Of a stretch of DNA of 60,525 nucleotides, positions 40,701 to 48,666 are shown piece after piece. Source of the DNA: Streptomyces kronopolitis. Its GTDB lineage: Bacteria; Actinomycetota; Actinomycetes; Streptomycetales; Streptomycetaceae. Location of the stretch: NCBI RefSeq assembly GCF_014646275.1, contig NZ_BMND01000037.1:1-60525 (forward strand). Direction: 5' to 3'. The position numbers and the translations under genes were made by a program. The stretch's first letter is position 1. Each line of letters starts with the position of its first letter. The notes under the pieces were generated by a model. The model saw nothing but the letters and a program-made list of their open reading frames with translations, was not told where the DNA came from and did not search any database.

Positions 40701-40845
40701 GACCATCCCGCACACCGCCAAGGCAGGCACCGAGGTCGGGGTGCTGACCGTCGGCAACGGCCAGAGCATGCAGAAGGTGCCGGTCGCCCTGCAGAAGGAC
40801 CTCGTCGAGCCGGGCTTCGGCGCGAAGCTGGTCCGCATCGGGTGA
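37771..40845 (+). CDS. D-alanyl-D-alanine carboxypeptidase (S11/PBP5-type) with giant charged cytoplasmic tail
   Basis: 1024 residues. The first 600 or so are extremely rich in Lys, Ala, Glu and Asp, with no predicted fold. Four short conserved motifs interrupt them: QPTAVFKTTG, DDATRVFAIAKLK, DQATTAFKINPQ and ERTSQFVALK. One membrane segment (LAVLLAIVFVVAQAV) then leads to an extracytoplasmic S11 peptidase with SVAKIM (SxxK), SGNN (SxN) and IKTGSS (KTG), plus a C-terminal beta domain. It trims the terminal D-Ala of peptidoglycan pentapeptides. The GTG at 37771 is chosen for GGAG 6 bases upstream; an ATG at 37756 overlaps this site. A terminator lies 8 bp after the stop. Confidence 0.9.
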   Translation: MAGESPDKSDKKQSSGETARSERDPRLSAFRREPDEPAKKQEPGAGEDARPEEGASKKDGPKKDGSNGPKGGAQGVNGAKSSAGATSKPKSEESASGKSKSEKPASGKSASAETPEAAGGAKAVEPSEGEAAGSSEASGGSGASEAAEASQGAAEGDGGGEGGDDRLRAAVAAWVAGTDDEAEGDAEGDGDAAAVEESKPAAAGADAKPKSDAKPKPEADPDAKAEVEADAKSEAKKESEAEPESEEATSSEAGAGAASVPRQAGAVDQPTAVFKTTGARKGKPAGAENKDGKDGKDGAADEGAGDGGDADEAPVDDATRVFAIAKLKLKGKGAAAESVDQATTAFKINPQAKAKAKDEDAAKGKPGSTGKADAKEDPKAKDEPKAKEDPKSTAKAEAKDTSDGDGGAGAKKDGDAKGDAKKDGDAEKGAGGKAKGAPERDSERTSQFVALKSADDGTAGRSLGKTAPRTPARTPDKASDKASDKTDDKAEGKAAEKPADKASEKPADKPSGKGAGAGTSSDAAAAKSAGAADGKAAEKPAQKSPEKPAAKAPGAPPAAKPAAAPSAEATGASAAAGLTDSERTKQEPLPPLDLLAQLTNTPPPAETPLRTVVRRFKIWTPLAVLLAIVFVVAQAVRPLPNPTLTVGDAKSSFTFEGGKLTIPWPDQGQAAIKVVGSGDLGTFGPQKPVPTASVAKIMTAYVILRDHPLKKDEKGPQIKVDAKAVAEGGSTSESRIEGLKAGQKFSQQDMLKMLMIPSGNNIARLLARWDTNSDNETAFVKKMNAAAKELGMKNTTYTDPSGLDPKTVSTAVDQLKLAEAVMKFDAFRPIVAMTNADIPGLPERINSNIDNLLLAGLSIKGIKTGSSTAAGGTLSWAAYKTVDGKDRLILGTMMDQHFKGLDPNGSNSLTLVKNNSQKVIEAVRDALNSATAVKKGQVVGYVDDGLNGRTPVVATKDLKAVGVPGQKLELSVGDGGKTIPHTAKAGTEVGVLTVGNGQSMQKVPVALQKDLVEPGFGAKLVRIG

Positions 40846-40852
40846 GCGATCC

Positions 40853-40883
40853 GGGGGCTCCGGGCGGCCGGCCCGGAGCCCCC
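40853..40883 (+). terminator. Terminator of the carboxypeptidase gene
   Basis: GGGGGCTCCGGGC / GCCCGGAGCCCCC, perfect 13-bp stem with a 5-base loop, 8 bp after the stop; no U-tract. Confidence 0.75.
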
Positions 40884-41059
40884 CCGCACACCGGGCCGCA
40901 CCGCCCGCGAGCCACCCGGCCCGCCCCCTCTCCCCCGGGCCGATCGCCGGTCCGCCTCTGCTCGTGAGCCTGTCTTTCTGACTGTCTGTCCGTCCGTCCC
41001 GTGCGTGACCGGAGTCCGTCATCGACGTAGCGCAAGCACAGAAGACCTACGCGCCCGCA

Positions 41060-42538
41060 GTGGCCGCCCGCGGCGCGTGGGCGGCACGGAGCGCGGTGGT
41101 GCTGGCGCCCTCCGGGCTGATGCTGCTCCTGGGCGCCTGGGGCATCCGCCGGCAGGACGCCGTCTGGCGGGACGAGGCGGTCACCTACGACATGGCGCAC
41201 CGCGGCCTGGCCGACCTGTGGCCCACGCTCCAGCAGGTCGATGTCGTCCACGGCCTGTACTACGCGCTGATGCACTGCTGGTTCCTGGTCTACGACGCCA
41301 CCCTCGGCGACGCCCTCGGCGCGGTCATCGGCCTGCGGCTGCCGTCCGTGGCCGCGATGACGGCGGCCGCCGCGGGGGTCGCCCTGCTGGGGCAGCGCCT
41401 GGTCGGCCGGCGGGCGGGGCTGCTGGCGGGCCTGACCTTCGCGCTGATCCCCGTCGTGCAGCAGTACGCGCAGGAGGGGCGCTCGTACGCCGCGGTCTGC
41501 GCGCTGGTCGTCTGGGCCGGCTATCTGCTCGTCCTGGCCGGCGCCCGCCCGCGCCGCCGGCTGTGGCTCGGCTACACGGCGCTGATGCTGCTCGCCTGCC
41601 TGCTGCACGAGTTCGCCTCGCTGGCGCTGCCCGCGCACGGCGCCGCGGTGGTGCTGGCCCGGCTGCCCCGCCGCGTGCTGCGCGCCTGGCTGCTCTGCGC
41701 GGCGACCGTCCTCGGCTGCCTGGCGCCGCTCGCCGTCTTCAGCACCCGGCAGTCGGCGCAGATCAGCTGGCTCATGTGGCCCGACCCCGTCCAGCTGCTG
41801 ACCTTCGCCGTGCTGGCGGTCCTCGGCCTTGCCTGCGCCCGCGTCCCGATCCGCTCCCGCGGCCCGATCGGCCTGCGCGCCCTGGGCATCCCGCTGCTCC
41901 TGCTGCCCACCCTCCTGCTGCTGCTCCTCTCCCATGTCGAGCCGGCCTACGTGGACCGCTACGTCCTCTACTACGTCGTCGGGTTCGCGCTGCTGGCGGG
42001 CGCGGCGCTGGCCCGGCTGCTGCGGCCGGCCGGTGAACAGGGCCAGACCCGGGGCCGGCGGCTGCGCCGGACGCTGGCGGTGGCGCTGGTGGTGACGGCG
42101 CTGCTGCCCGTGGACGTCCATCTGCGCAGCCCGGACAGCCGGGTCGACGATGTCACCGCGGTCGCCCGGGAGGTGCGGGCGATGTCCGAGCCCGGCGACG
42201 GGCTGCTGTTCATGCCCGCCCGGCGGCGGATCTGGCGCGCGACCCAGCCGCACGACTTCCGGGGGCTGCACGATCTCGCGCTGGCGCAGAGCCCGCGGGC
42301 CTCGCACACCCTCTACGGCATCGAGCGGTCCGGCGACGCGATCCGCGCGCGGATGCTGACCGCCCGCCGGATCGTCGTCGCCGGCGACCCGGACGGCGCG
42401 ACGGACGACGACAACGACCAGGAGCTCGCCAAACGGGCCACGCTGCACGACGCGTTCACGGTCTGCCGCAGCACGGAGGTCCGGGGCGCCCGGATCACGC
42501 TGTACGGGCGGCCGGGGACGTGCCAAGGGGGCGGGTAG
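41060..42538 (+). CDS. GT-C fold membrane glycosyltransferase (family 39-like)
   Basis: 492 residues from the GTG given. About ten transmembrane helices. The first extracytoplasmic loop has RRQDAVWRDEAVTYDMAHR, whose Asp-Glu pair is the typical GT-C catalytic element, and AQEGRSYAAVC follows. It would transfer a sugar, probably mannose, from a polyprenyl-phosphate donor to a cell-envelope or protein acceptor. The GTG at 41060 has no good ribosome-binding site, whereas GGAG 6 bases before an in-frame ATC at 41021 is well spaced and would add 13 residues (about IDVAQAQKTYAPA). The in-frame TGA at 41006 excludes anything earlier. Confidence 0.82.
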   Translation: MAARGAWAARSAVVLAPSGLMLLLGAWGIRRQDAVWRDEAVTYDMAHRGLADLWPTLQQVDVVHGLYYALMHCWFLVYDATLGDALGAVIGLRLPSVAAMTAAAAGVALLGQRLVGRRAGLLAGLTFALIPVVQQYAQEGRSYAAVCALVVWAGYLLVLAGARPRRRLWLGYTALMLLACLLHEFASLALPAHGAAVVLARLPRRVLRAWLLCAATVLGCLAPLAVFSTRQSAQISWLMWPDPVQLLTFAVLAVLGLACARVPIRSRGPIGLRALGIPLLLLPTLLLLLLSHVEPAYVDRYVLYYVVGFALLAGAALARLLRPAGEQGQTRGRRLRRTLAVALVVTALLPVDVHLRSPDSRVDDVTAVAREVRAMSEPGDGLLFMPARRRIWRATQPHDFRGLHDLALAQSPRASHTLYGIERSGDAIRARMLTARRIVVAGDPDGATDDDNDQELAKRATLHDAFTVCRSTEVRGARITLYGRPGTCQGGG

Positions 42539-42549
42539 CGGGCGGCGGC

Positions 42550-42596
42550 GGCTTCAGGAGGCTCGGGGCCGTCGTGCGGGCCCCGGGGGAAGCCTC
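42550..42596 (+). terminator. Possible terminator after the glycosyltransferase gene
   Basis: Nested stem: outer GCTTC / GAAGC, inner CGGGGCC / GGCCCCG, 11 bp after the stop codon. Confidence 0.45.
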
Positions 42597-42739
42597 CGTC
42601 GGCGGGTCTCCCGGAGGGGGCCGCGAGCGGTGTGGCCCCCCCGGGCGGGCGCGGCGCTGTACGCCGGAATGGTCATCACTCCGGTGTCCGCCGCGAGTCT
42701 TCGGTGACTGTCGAAGGGCCTCCGGCCTACGGTGCCCGT

Positions 42740-43567
42740 ATGAGTAGCTCCCCGGAGTACGCCACCTTCCACTTCCACGCGCTGCACCACGCCGATCAGC
42801 CGCTGCTGCTGCCCAACGCCTGGGATGTCACCTCGGCCCTCGCACTCGCCGGGGCCGGGTACGCGGCGGTCGGCACGACGAGCCTGGGCGTCGCCGCGGC
42901 TCTGGGCTGCCCGGACGGGGAGGCCCGCCCCGAGGTCAGGGAGGCGACGCTGGCCCTGGCGCGGCGGCTCTCGGGCCGGCTGGCCTGCCCCTACACCGTC
43001 GACATCGAGGGGGGATTCGGCGGTGACATCGGACAAGTGAGCCAGCTGGCGGCCGAGTTGGCGGAGGCCGGGGCCGCGGGGCTGAACCTGGAGGACGGTC
43101 TGCCGGGCGGCGAGGGGCTGCAGGACCCGGTGCGCCAGGCGGAGTTGATCAGCGCGCTGAAGGAGCGTGCGCCGGGCCTGTTCCTCAACGCCCGGGTCGA
43201 CACCCACTGGCTGGCGGACGCGCCGCCGCCGCTGTCGGTGACACTCGCCCGGGCCGAGAGCTATCTCGCGGCGGGCGCGGACGGCATCTTCGTGCCGGGG
43301 GTCACCGCCGACGAGGACGTGTCGGTGCTGGCCGCCGAGATCCCCGCCCCGCTGAACATCCTCTTCGCGCCGGGGCGGCACACCGTCGGCCGGCTGGCGG
43401 AGCTGGGGGTGCGCCGCATCAGCACCGGCTCGCTGCTCTTCCGCACGGCCCTGCAGGCCACCCTCACGGCGGCGGACGCCATCCGGACGGCCCGGCGCCC
43501 GGAGGACGCGGCGGGCGGCGAGGTGATGGGGTACCAGGAGGTGCAGCGCCTGGTGGGGGAGGAGTAG
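42740..43567 (+). CDS. Isocitrate lyase/PEP mutase family protein
   Basis: 275 residues. LLLPNAWDVTSALALAGAGYAAVGTTSLGVAAALG, then VDIEGGFG, AGLNLEDGLPGG and LFLNARVDTHW are the hallmark blocks of the PEP-mutase-like TIM barrel (D-x-E metal region). Family members cleave or form C-C or P-C bonds next to a carboxylate, for example methylisocitrate lyase and oxaloacetate hydrolase. The nucleophilic Cys loop of true isocitrate lyases is not apparent. There is no Shine-Dalgarno, and TACGGT ends 8 bases before the ATG, so a leaderless transcript is likely. Confidence 0.85.
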   Translation: MSSSPEYATFHFHALHHADQPLLLPNAWDVTSALALAGAGYAAVGTTSLGVAAALGCPDGEARPEVREATLALARRLSGRLACPYTVDIEGGFGGDIGQVSQLAAELAEAGAAGLNLEDGLPGGEGLQDPVRQAELISALKERAPGLFLNARVDTHWLADAPPPLSVTLARAESYLAAGADGIFVPGVTADEDVSVLAAEIPAPLNILFAPGRHTVGRLAELGVRRISTGSLLFRTALQATLTAADAIRTARRPEDAAGGEVMGYQEVQRLVGEE

Positions 43568-43609
43568 CCCGCGGGGAGGGCGGGGCGTTCGGTGCGGTGG
43601 GGCGGCGGC

Positions 43610-43894
43610 TCAGGCCTGCCGGCCCCGGGTTCCGCTGCGCCGGCGGTGCAGGGCGGTGGCGACGCCGGCCACGCCCAGCGCGCCCACGCCGCCGAGCAGA
43701 CCCGCCTTGGGCAGGTGGCCGGCCTTCTCGGCCAGTCCGGCCAGCCCGTTGTCGGGCAGCATGATCGATGTCCGGCTCTCCGTGGGTGCGGTGGAGTCGG
43801 CGGCGAAGGCGGCGCCCGTGGGAAGCAGCAGGACGGCCAGCGCGCCGGTCGCGACGGCTGCGGTGCGGATCATGGAGCGGTACTGGGCCCGCAT
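43610..43894 (-). CDS. Small exported protein with a sortase-signal-like C-terminus
   Basis: 94 residues. It has a signal peptide (SMIRTAAVATGALAVLLLPTGAAFAADS, cleavage near 31-32), a short mature region, and a C-terminal sorting-signal layout: LPKAG, a hydrophobic segment (LLGGVGALGVAGVATAL) and a basic tail HRRRSGTRGRQA. Streptomyces sortases mostly recognise LAxTG or LPxTG; LPKAG deviates at the Thr position, so covalent wall anchoring is possible but not certain, and simple membrane retention is the alternative. GAGGAG lies before the ATG. No sortase gene is nearby. Confidence 0.7.
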   Translation of the reverse strand: MRAQYRSMIRTAAVATGALAVLLLPTGAAFAADSTAPTESRTSIMLPDNGLAGLAEKAGHLPKAGLLGGVGALGVAGVATALHRRRSGTRGRQA

Positions 43895-44245
43895 GGGTAC
43901 TCCTCGTCATGGGCGACGCGCGGCCGCCCTGGGGTCAGGTACAGGAGGCACGGTACGGAGCATCCTTAACGGCAATCCGTAGGTTGTGTAACAGTCCGCA
44001 AGATCTCTGGGATCGGTCCTGTGAAGGCCTCGCCCGTTCGGCCCAGTCGAAGGCCGCAAAAGCCGCGAGTGGCCACGCAATGGCCGATCCGGAGATTCCG
44101 CTCGTCGCCCCGTTGGATAGCGTGATGCAGGGCTACGTCCGCATATCCGATGAATTGCCGCTGCGGTGATCGTCCGGGCACCCGGCCCGGTACGGCAGGG
44201 CGCGGTGCGGCGAGGCGGCGAGACGGCGAAGGCGGTGGCGACGAG
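43895..44245. other. Divergent intergenic region
   Basis: About 350 bp between the anchor-like gene and the lipoprotein gene. The middle (43970-44160) is less GC-rich. A short frame near 44084 has no ribosome-binding site. No RNA gene or strong palindrome seen. Confidence 0.4.
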
Positions 44246-44917
44246 ATGCGACGGCTGCGATCACGCACGGCGCCGGCCTCCCGCTCCGTCACCGCCCTGA
44301 CCTCGCGCACCGCCACCTCGGCCGCCCTCGCCGCCGCCCTCGCCCTCCTCGCCGGCTGCACGAACCTGGAGGGCCTGCAGAGCGAGGGGCGCGCCAGGGA
44401 CGTGGACGCGCCGCTGGTGCTGTGGCCCGGCTACTCGCCCGCCCCGCCCAGCCGCAACGAGAATCCGGCGGTGCTGGTGCCCGTCCCCGGCGTCCCGCGG
44501 ATCCCCGGGGGCAGCATGGCCGCCGCGAAACCGCTCGCCGTCCTGGACGCGGACATCGCCGCGCAGGGCCGGACCCCGCCCGCCCCGAGCGCGGTCCGCC
44601 CGCCCGCGCTGCACGACCTCACGGCCGACGGCGAGCCCGATCTGCTCATGGCCGTCAACCTCGGGCCGCGCACCAGCGAACTGCGGGTCTACGCCGTCCG
44701 CAAGACGGTGGTGACCCGGATCCTGGTGCTGCGCGGGGTGCTGGCCGGGGTCGAGCTGGCCGCGGGGCATCTCGCCGTCCGCGAGCCCACCAAGGACCCG
44801 CGCTACGTCAGCGTCACCGACTACGTCTGGGACGGCCACGAGATGGACCTGTGGAACCTCACCCTCGACGACGCCCGCACCCCGCAGACCCCGCAGGCCG
44901 TCGGCGGCAGCCCGTGA
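44246..44917 (+). CDS. Putative lipoprotein coupled to a histidine kinase
   Basis: 223 residues. An Arg-rich start and a hydrophobic stretch ending in the lipobox ALLAGC (Cys near 38) predict export and lipidation. The mature part has no known motif but contains a VCBS-like DLTADGEPDLLMAVNLGPRTSELRVYAV segment, suggesting a beta-rich fold. Its stop overlaps the kinase start by 4 bp (GTGA), so the two are translated together. By analogy with CseA/CseC, a lipoprotein that modulates its partner kinase is plausible. Confidence 0.75.
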   Translation: MRRLRSRTAPASRSVTALTSRTATSAALAAALALLAGCTNLEGLQSEGRARDVDAPLVLWPGYSPAPPSRNENPAVLVPVPGVPRIPGGSMAAAKPLAVLDADIAAQGRTPPAPSAVRPPALHDLTADGEPDLLMAVNLGPRTSELRVYAVRKTVVTRILVLRGVLAGVELAAGHLAVREPTKDPRYVSVTDYVWDGHEMDLWNLTLDDARTPQTPQAVGGSP

Positions 44918-46185
44918 GGCCGCCGGCGGTCTCCCTCCGCTGGAAGATCGCGCTGACCGTGATGGCGGTGAGCTGCGCGGTCGCCGCCGTCCTCGGGGTG
45001 CTCGTGCACAACGCGGTGGCCCGTCAGACGGTCGGCCAGGTGCGCAAGGAGGCCCGCGCGAACCTGGACACCGCCCTGAACCTGTTCGAGTACGGCACCT
45101 CCCGGGAGGGCCTCAACTCGCTGCTCGACCCGCCCGAACTGCCCGCGCCGCTGCGCCGGCTGGCGCGCTCCGGCCGGCACGGCACCATGGTCGGCAGCTA
45201 CCACGGCCGTTCCGTCATGTGGGCGGCGGCGCCGGCCGACGGCCAGGTCATGGCGGTCTGGACGCCCTACGGCACCGTCCACCGCTCGCTGGACAACTTC
45301 GACACCGCCATCCTCGGCTCGGCCGTGCTCGCCGCCACGACGGTCGCCCTGGCCGGGCTCTTCCTGGCGCAGCGCATCAGCCGCCGGCTGGGCACCACGG
45401 CGGCGGTCGCCCGCCGTATCACCGCCGGCGACCTGGACGCCCGGGTCGGCGACGGTGCCGGCCGGGGGCCGGGCGGCCGGGCGGCGGGGCAGGACGAGGT
45501 GGCGGCGGTGGCCGCGGCGCTGGACTCGGTGGCCGGCTCGCTGCAGAGCCGCCTGCAGGCCGAGCAGCGCTTCACCGCCGATGTCGCGCACGAGCTGCGC
45601 ACGCCGCTGACCGGCATCCTCGCCTCGGCCGAGCTGCTGCCGGAGGGCCGCCCCAAGGAGATGATCAATGACCGGCTGCGGGCGCTGCGCCGGCTCACCG
45701 AGGACCTGCTGGAGATCTCCCGGCTCGACTCGGGCACCGAGCACGCGGACCTCTCCGCCTACGACCTCGGGGACCTGGTCCGCCGCTGCGTCGCCGCCAC
45801 CGCGCTCGACACCGAGGTGCGGATCGCCGCCGACGCGGTCGTGGAGACCGACCGGCGCCGCCTGGACCGGATCCTCGCCAACCTCGTCATCAACGCGCAC
45901 CGGCACGGCCGGGCCCCCGTCGTCGTCACCGTCGACGCCGCGGCCGGGCCCCGGCCGACCATCGAGGTGCGTGATCACGGCCCCGGCTACCCGCCCGACC
46001 TGCTGCACCACGGCCCGCAGCGCTTCCGCACCGACGCCCCGGGCCGCGGCCGGGGCCACGGGCTGGGCCTGACCATCGCCGTCGGCCACTCCGCCGTGCT
46101 GGGCATCGACGTCCGCTTCACCAACGCCCCCGACGGCGGCGCCCGCACCCTGCTGCGGCTGCCGCGGAGCGCCGTCGTCGAATGA
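44914..46185 (+). CDS. HAMP-domain sensor histidine kinase, no response regulator adjacent
   Basis: 423 residues. Two transmembrane segments (about 10-32 and 128-150) enclose an extracytoplasmic sensor of about 95 residues. HAMP (RISRRLGTTAAVARRITAGDLDARV), HisKA with the phospho-acceptor His in FTADVAHELRTPLTG, and a HATPase with NLVINAHRHG, RDHGPGYP and GRGHGLGLTIA complete the set. A Gly/Arg-rich insert (DGAGRGPGGRAAGQ) interrupts the HAMP-HisKA linker. GTG start overlaps the lipoprotein stop. The response regulator is not in the window: upstream lies a divergent gene and downstream convergent recQ. Confidence 0.9.
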   Translation: MRPPAVSLRWKIALTVMAVSCAVAAVLGVLVHNAVARQTVGQVRKEARANLDTALNLFEYGTSREGLNSLLDPPELPAPLRRLARSGRHGTMVGSYHGRSVMWAAAPADGQVMAVWTPYGTVHRSLDNFDTAILGSAVLAATTVALAGLFLAQRISRRLGTTAAVARRITAGDLDARVGDGAGRGPGGRAAGQDEVAAVAAALDSVAGSLQSRLQAEQRFTADVAHELRTPLTGILASAELLPEGRPKEMINDRLRALRRLTEDLLEISRLDSGTEHADLSAYDLGDLVRRCVAATALDTEVRIAADAVVETDRRRLDRILANLVINAHRHGRAPVVVTVDAAAGPRPTIEVRDHGPGYPPDLLHHGPQRFRTDAPGRGRGHGLGLTIAVGHSAVLGIDVRFTNAPDGGARTLLRLPRSAVVE

Positions 46186-46190
46186 GGTCA

Positions 46191-46210
46191 CGCCACCGGG
46201 GGCGGTGGCG
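46191..46210. terminator. Bidirectional hairpin between the kinase gene and recQ
   Basis: CGCCACCG / CGGTGGCG with a GGGG loop, in the 53-bp gap between convergent stops. Confidence 0.55.
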
Positions 46211-46238
46211 CGTCACCGGTCGTTCCTCACCAGCCGCC

Positions 46239-48290
46239 TCACCAGTCGATGTCGTCCGGCGGCTCCGGGAGGTCCTCGTCCTCGGGCTCGGGGGGCAGGT
46301 GGCCGCCACCGGGGCCGTTGCCCGTGGGGGCCGCGGGAGTCCGGGGGGCCTCGGCCGGTGCCGTGGAGCCGGCGGGTGTGGTCCCGGTGGCCTCGGCGCC
46401 CTCGGCGCCGTCGTGCGGGTCGCGTCCCGCCAGTACCTCCAGGATCTGCGCGCCGTACTTCGCGAGCTTGTTCTCGCCGACGCCGTTGACCGAGCCCAGC
46501 TCGGCCGTCGTCGTGGGCCGGAGGGTGGCGATCTCCCGCAGCGTGGCGTCGTGGAAGATGACATACGCCGGGACGCCCTGTTCCTTGGCCGTGCTGCCCC
46601 GCCAGCCGCGCAGCGCCTCGAAGGCCGGCACCGCCTCCGCCGGCAGATCCACCGGCGCCGCGCGCTTGCCCTTCGCCTTCGCCCGGGCCGCCCGGGCCGG
46701 CTTCTCCGGCTCCCGGCGCATCGGCACCTCGCGCCGGCCGCCCAGCACCTCGCCGCTGGCCTCCGTGAGCACCAGCGTGCCGTAGTCACCCTCGACGGCG
46801 AGCAGCCCCTGGGCCAGCAACTGCCGTACGACGCCGCGCCATTCGGCTTCCTTGAGGTCGTCCCCCACGCCGAACACGCTCAGGCCGTCGTGGTCGAACT
46901 GGATGACCTTGGCGGTCTTCTTGCCCTGAAGGATGTCGATGATCTGGCCCGCGCCGAACTTCTGCCCGCGCTCCCGCTTCAGCCGGACGATGGTGGACAG
47001 CAGCTTCTGCGCGGCCACCGTGCCGTCCCAGGTCTGCGGCGGGGCCAGGCAGGTGTCGCAGTTGCCGCACGCGGTGCTCTCCTGCCCGAAGTAGGCCAGC
47101 AGGCGCACCCGGCGGCACTCCACGGTCTCGCACAGCGCCAGCATCGAGTCGAGGTGGGCCGACAGCCGCCGCCGGTGCGCCTCGTCCCCCTCGGAGCCGT
47201 CGATCATCTTCCGCTGCTGGACCACGTCCTGCAGGCCGTAGGCCAGCCAGGCCGTCGACGGCTGGCCGTCGCGTCCGGCGCGCCCGGTCTCCTGGTAGTA
47301 GCCCTCCACCGACTTGGGCAGGTCCAGATGCGCCACGAACCGCACGTCCGGCTTGTCGATGCCCATGCCGAACGCGATGGTGGCGACCACGACCAGACCG
47401 TCCTCGCGCAGGAACCGGGACTGGTGCGTGGCACGGGTCCGGGCGTCGAGGCCCGCGTGATACGGCACCGCGGCGATGCCGTTGTCCACCAGGAACTGCG
47501 CGGTCTTCTCCACCGAGGCCCGCGACAGGCAGTAGACGATGCCCGCGTCCCCGGCGTGCTCACTGCGCAGCAGCTCCAGGAGCTGCTTCTTGGGCTCGCT
47601 CTTCGACGCGATGCGGTACTGGATGTTCGGCCGGTCGAAGCTCGCCACGAAATGGCGGGCCCGCTCCATCCGCAGCCGGGAGCTGATCTCCGTGTGGGTG
47701 GCCTCGGTCGCGGTGGCGGTCAGGGCGATCCGCGGCACCTCGGGCCAGCGCTCGTGCAGCATCGACAGCGCCAGATAGTCCGGCCGGAAGTCATGGCCCC
47801 ACTGGGCGACGCAGTGTGCCTCGTCGATGGCGAAGAGCGAGATCTTTCCGCGGTCCAGCAGGCTCAGGGTCTGCTCGACCCGCAGCCGCTCGGGCGCCAG
47901 ATAGAGCAGATCCAGCTCCCCGGACAGGAACTCCGCCTCGACGAGCCGCCGCTCCTCCAGATCCTGGGTCGAATTGAGGAATCCGGCCCGCACGCCGAGC
48001 GCCCGGAGGGCGTCGACCTGGTCCTGCATCAAGGCGATCAGCGGCGAGATCACCACGCCGACACCGCCCCTGACCAGGGAGGGGATCTGGTAGCACAGCG
48101 ATTTGCCGCCACCGGTCGGCATCAGGACGACCGCGTCCCCGCCCCCTATGACGTGCTCGATGATCTCCTGCTGACTGCCGCGGAACGCCTCATAGCCGAA
48201 CACCCGGCGCAGCACCTGCACCGCCTCGCTTGCCTCCGAAGCGCCTTCCACATCCATGTCCACGACCACTTCCACGTCCGCCAGAGCCAT
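46239..48290 (-). CDS. recQ: ATP-dependent DNA helicase RecQ
   Basis: 683 residues. Superfamily-2 helicase: FRGSQQEIIEHVIGGGDAVVLMPTGGGKSLCYQIPSL (Q motif and Walker A), DEAHCVAQWGHDFRPDY, TATATEATHTEI and AFGMGIDKPDVRFV. The RQC zinc site is CRRVRLLAYFGQESTACGNCDTC, and a C-terminal HRDC domain includes the LGSVNGVGENKLAKYG helix-hairpin-helix. It unwinds recombination intermediates 3' to 5' in DNA repair. The last 60 residues are Pro/Ala/Glu-rich and disordered. TAGGCT stands 6 bases before the ATG and there is no ribosome-binding site, so the mRNA may be leaderless. Confidence 0.93.
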   Translation of the reverse strand: MALADVEVVVDMDVEGASEASEAVQVLRRVFGYEAFRGSQQEIIEHVIGGGDAVVLMPTGGGKSLCYQIPSLVRGGVGVVISPLIALMQDQVDALRALGVRAGFLNSTQDLEERRLVEAEFLSGELDLLYLAPERLRVEQTLSLLDRGKISLFAIDEAHCVAQWGHDFRPDYLALSMLHERWPEVPRIALTATATEATHTEISSRLRMERARHFVASFDRPNIQYRIASKSEPKKQLLELLRSEHAGDAGIVYCLSRASVEKTAQFLVDNGIAAVPYHAGLDARTRATHQSRFLREDGLVVVATIAFGMGIDKPDVRFVAHLDLPKSVEGYYQETGRAGRDGQPSTAWLAYGLQDVVQQRKMIDGSEGDEAHRRRLSAHLDSMLALCETVECRRVRLLAYFGQESTACGNCDTCLAPPQTWDGTVAAQKLLSTIVRLKRERGQKFGAGQIIDILQGKKTAKVIQFDHDGLSVFGVGDDLKEAEWRGVVRQLLAQGLLAVEGDYGTLVLTEASGEVLGGRREVPMRREPEKPARAARAKAKGKRAAPVDLPAEAVPAFEALRGWRGSTAKEQGVPAYVIFHDATLREIATLRPTTTAELGSVNGVGENKLAKYGAQILEVLAGRDPHDGAEGAEATGTTPAGSTAPAEAPRTPAAPTGNGPGGGHLPPEPEDEDLPEPPDDIDW

Positions 48291-48666
48291 TCCGAAAGCC
48301 TACGAGCTTCGCGGGGGTCGCCGTCGACCCTGTGGACAACCGGCCCCGGCGGCCGGGCCGGGTCCCCGCCTGCGCCGGCACCGCGAGGTCGGTATGGGAA
48401 TGGTCAAGTCCGCCGAACAAAGTGGGCAATACGCCCGCGCGGTCGTGTCGCTCTCACCTGCATAACCGACCGATGAGGCAAATACGTGTAAGTATTGGGC
48501 CGCTCAACCGACCGGAGCGAAGGCTTCGGTGTCCGGAATTGACCATTCCGATTGCGCGCCCGCCATACGCACCGCACCTTCACGCGCACCGCGAAGCACC
48601 CCGCTCCCCCCACACCCGCAGCCCCTTGCCCTCGCCACGTCTACCCGGGACCAGGTGTGAAAGACA
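48291..48666. other. Intergenic region with AT-rich control elements for the LysR gene
   Basis: About 375 bp, notably less GC-rich than the surroundings from 48400 to 48560. It includes an inverted repeat AATAC-GTGTAA-GTATT at 48481-48496, a candidate regulator site. No credible gene. Confidence 0.45.

Noticed and set aside
37678..41022. 1114-codon open frame on the minus strand
   Set aside because: Antisense to the carboxypeptidase gene. The Leu/Arg/Gly/Val-rich composition is the mirror of a Lys/Ala/Glu/Asp-rich coding strand, and the S11 catalytic motifs are on the plus strand.
44084..44169. Short frame beginning MADPEIPLVAPLDSV
   Set aside because: Looks peptide-like but has no ribosome-binding site and only 28 codons. 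Possible, not supportable.
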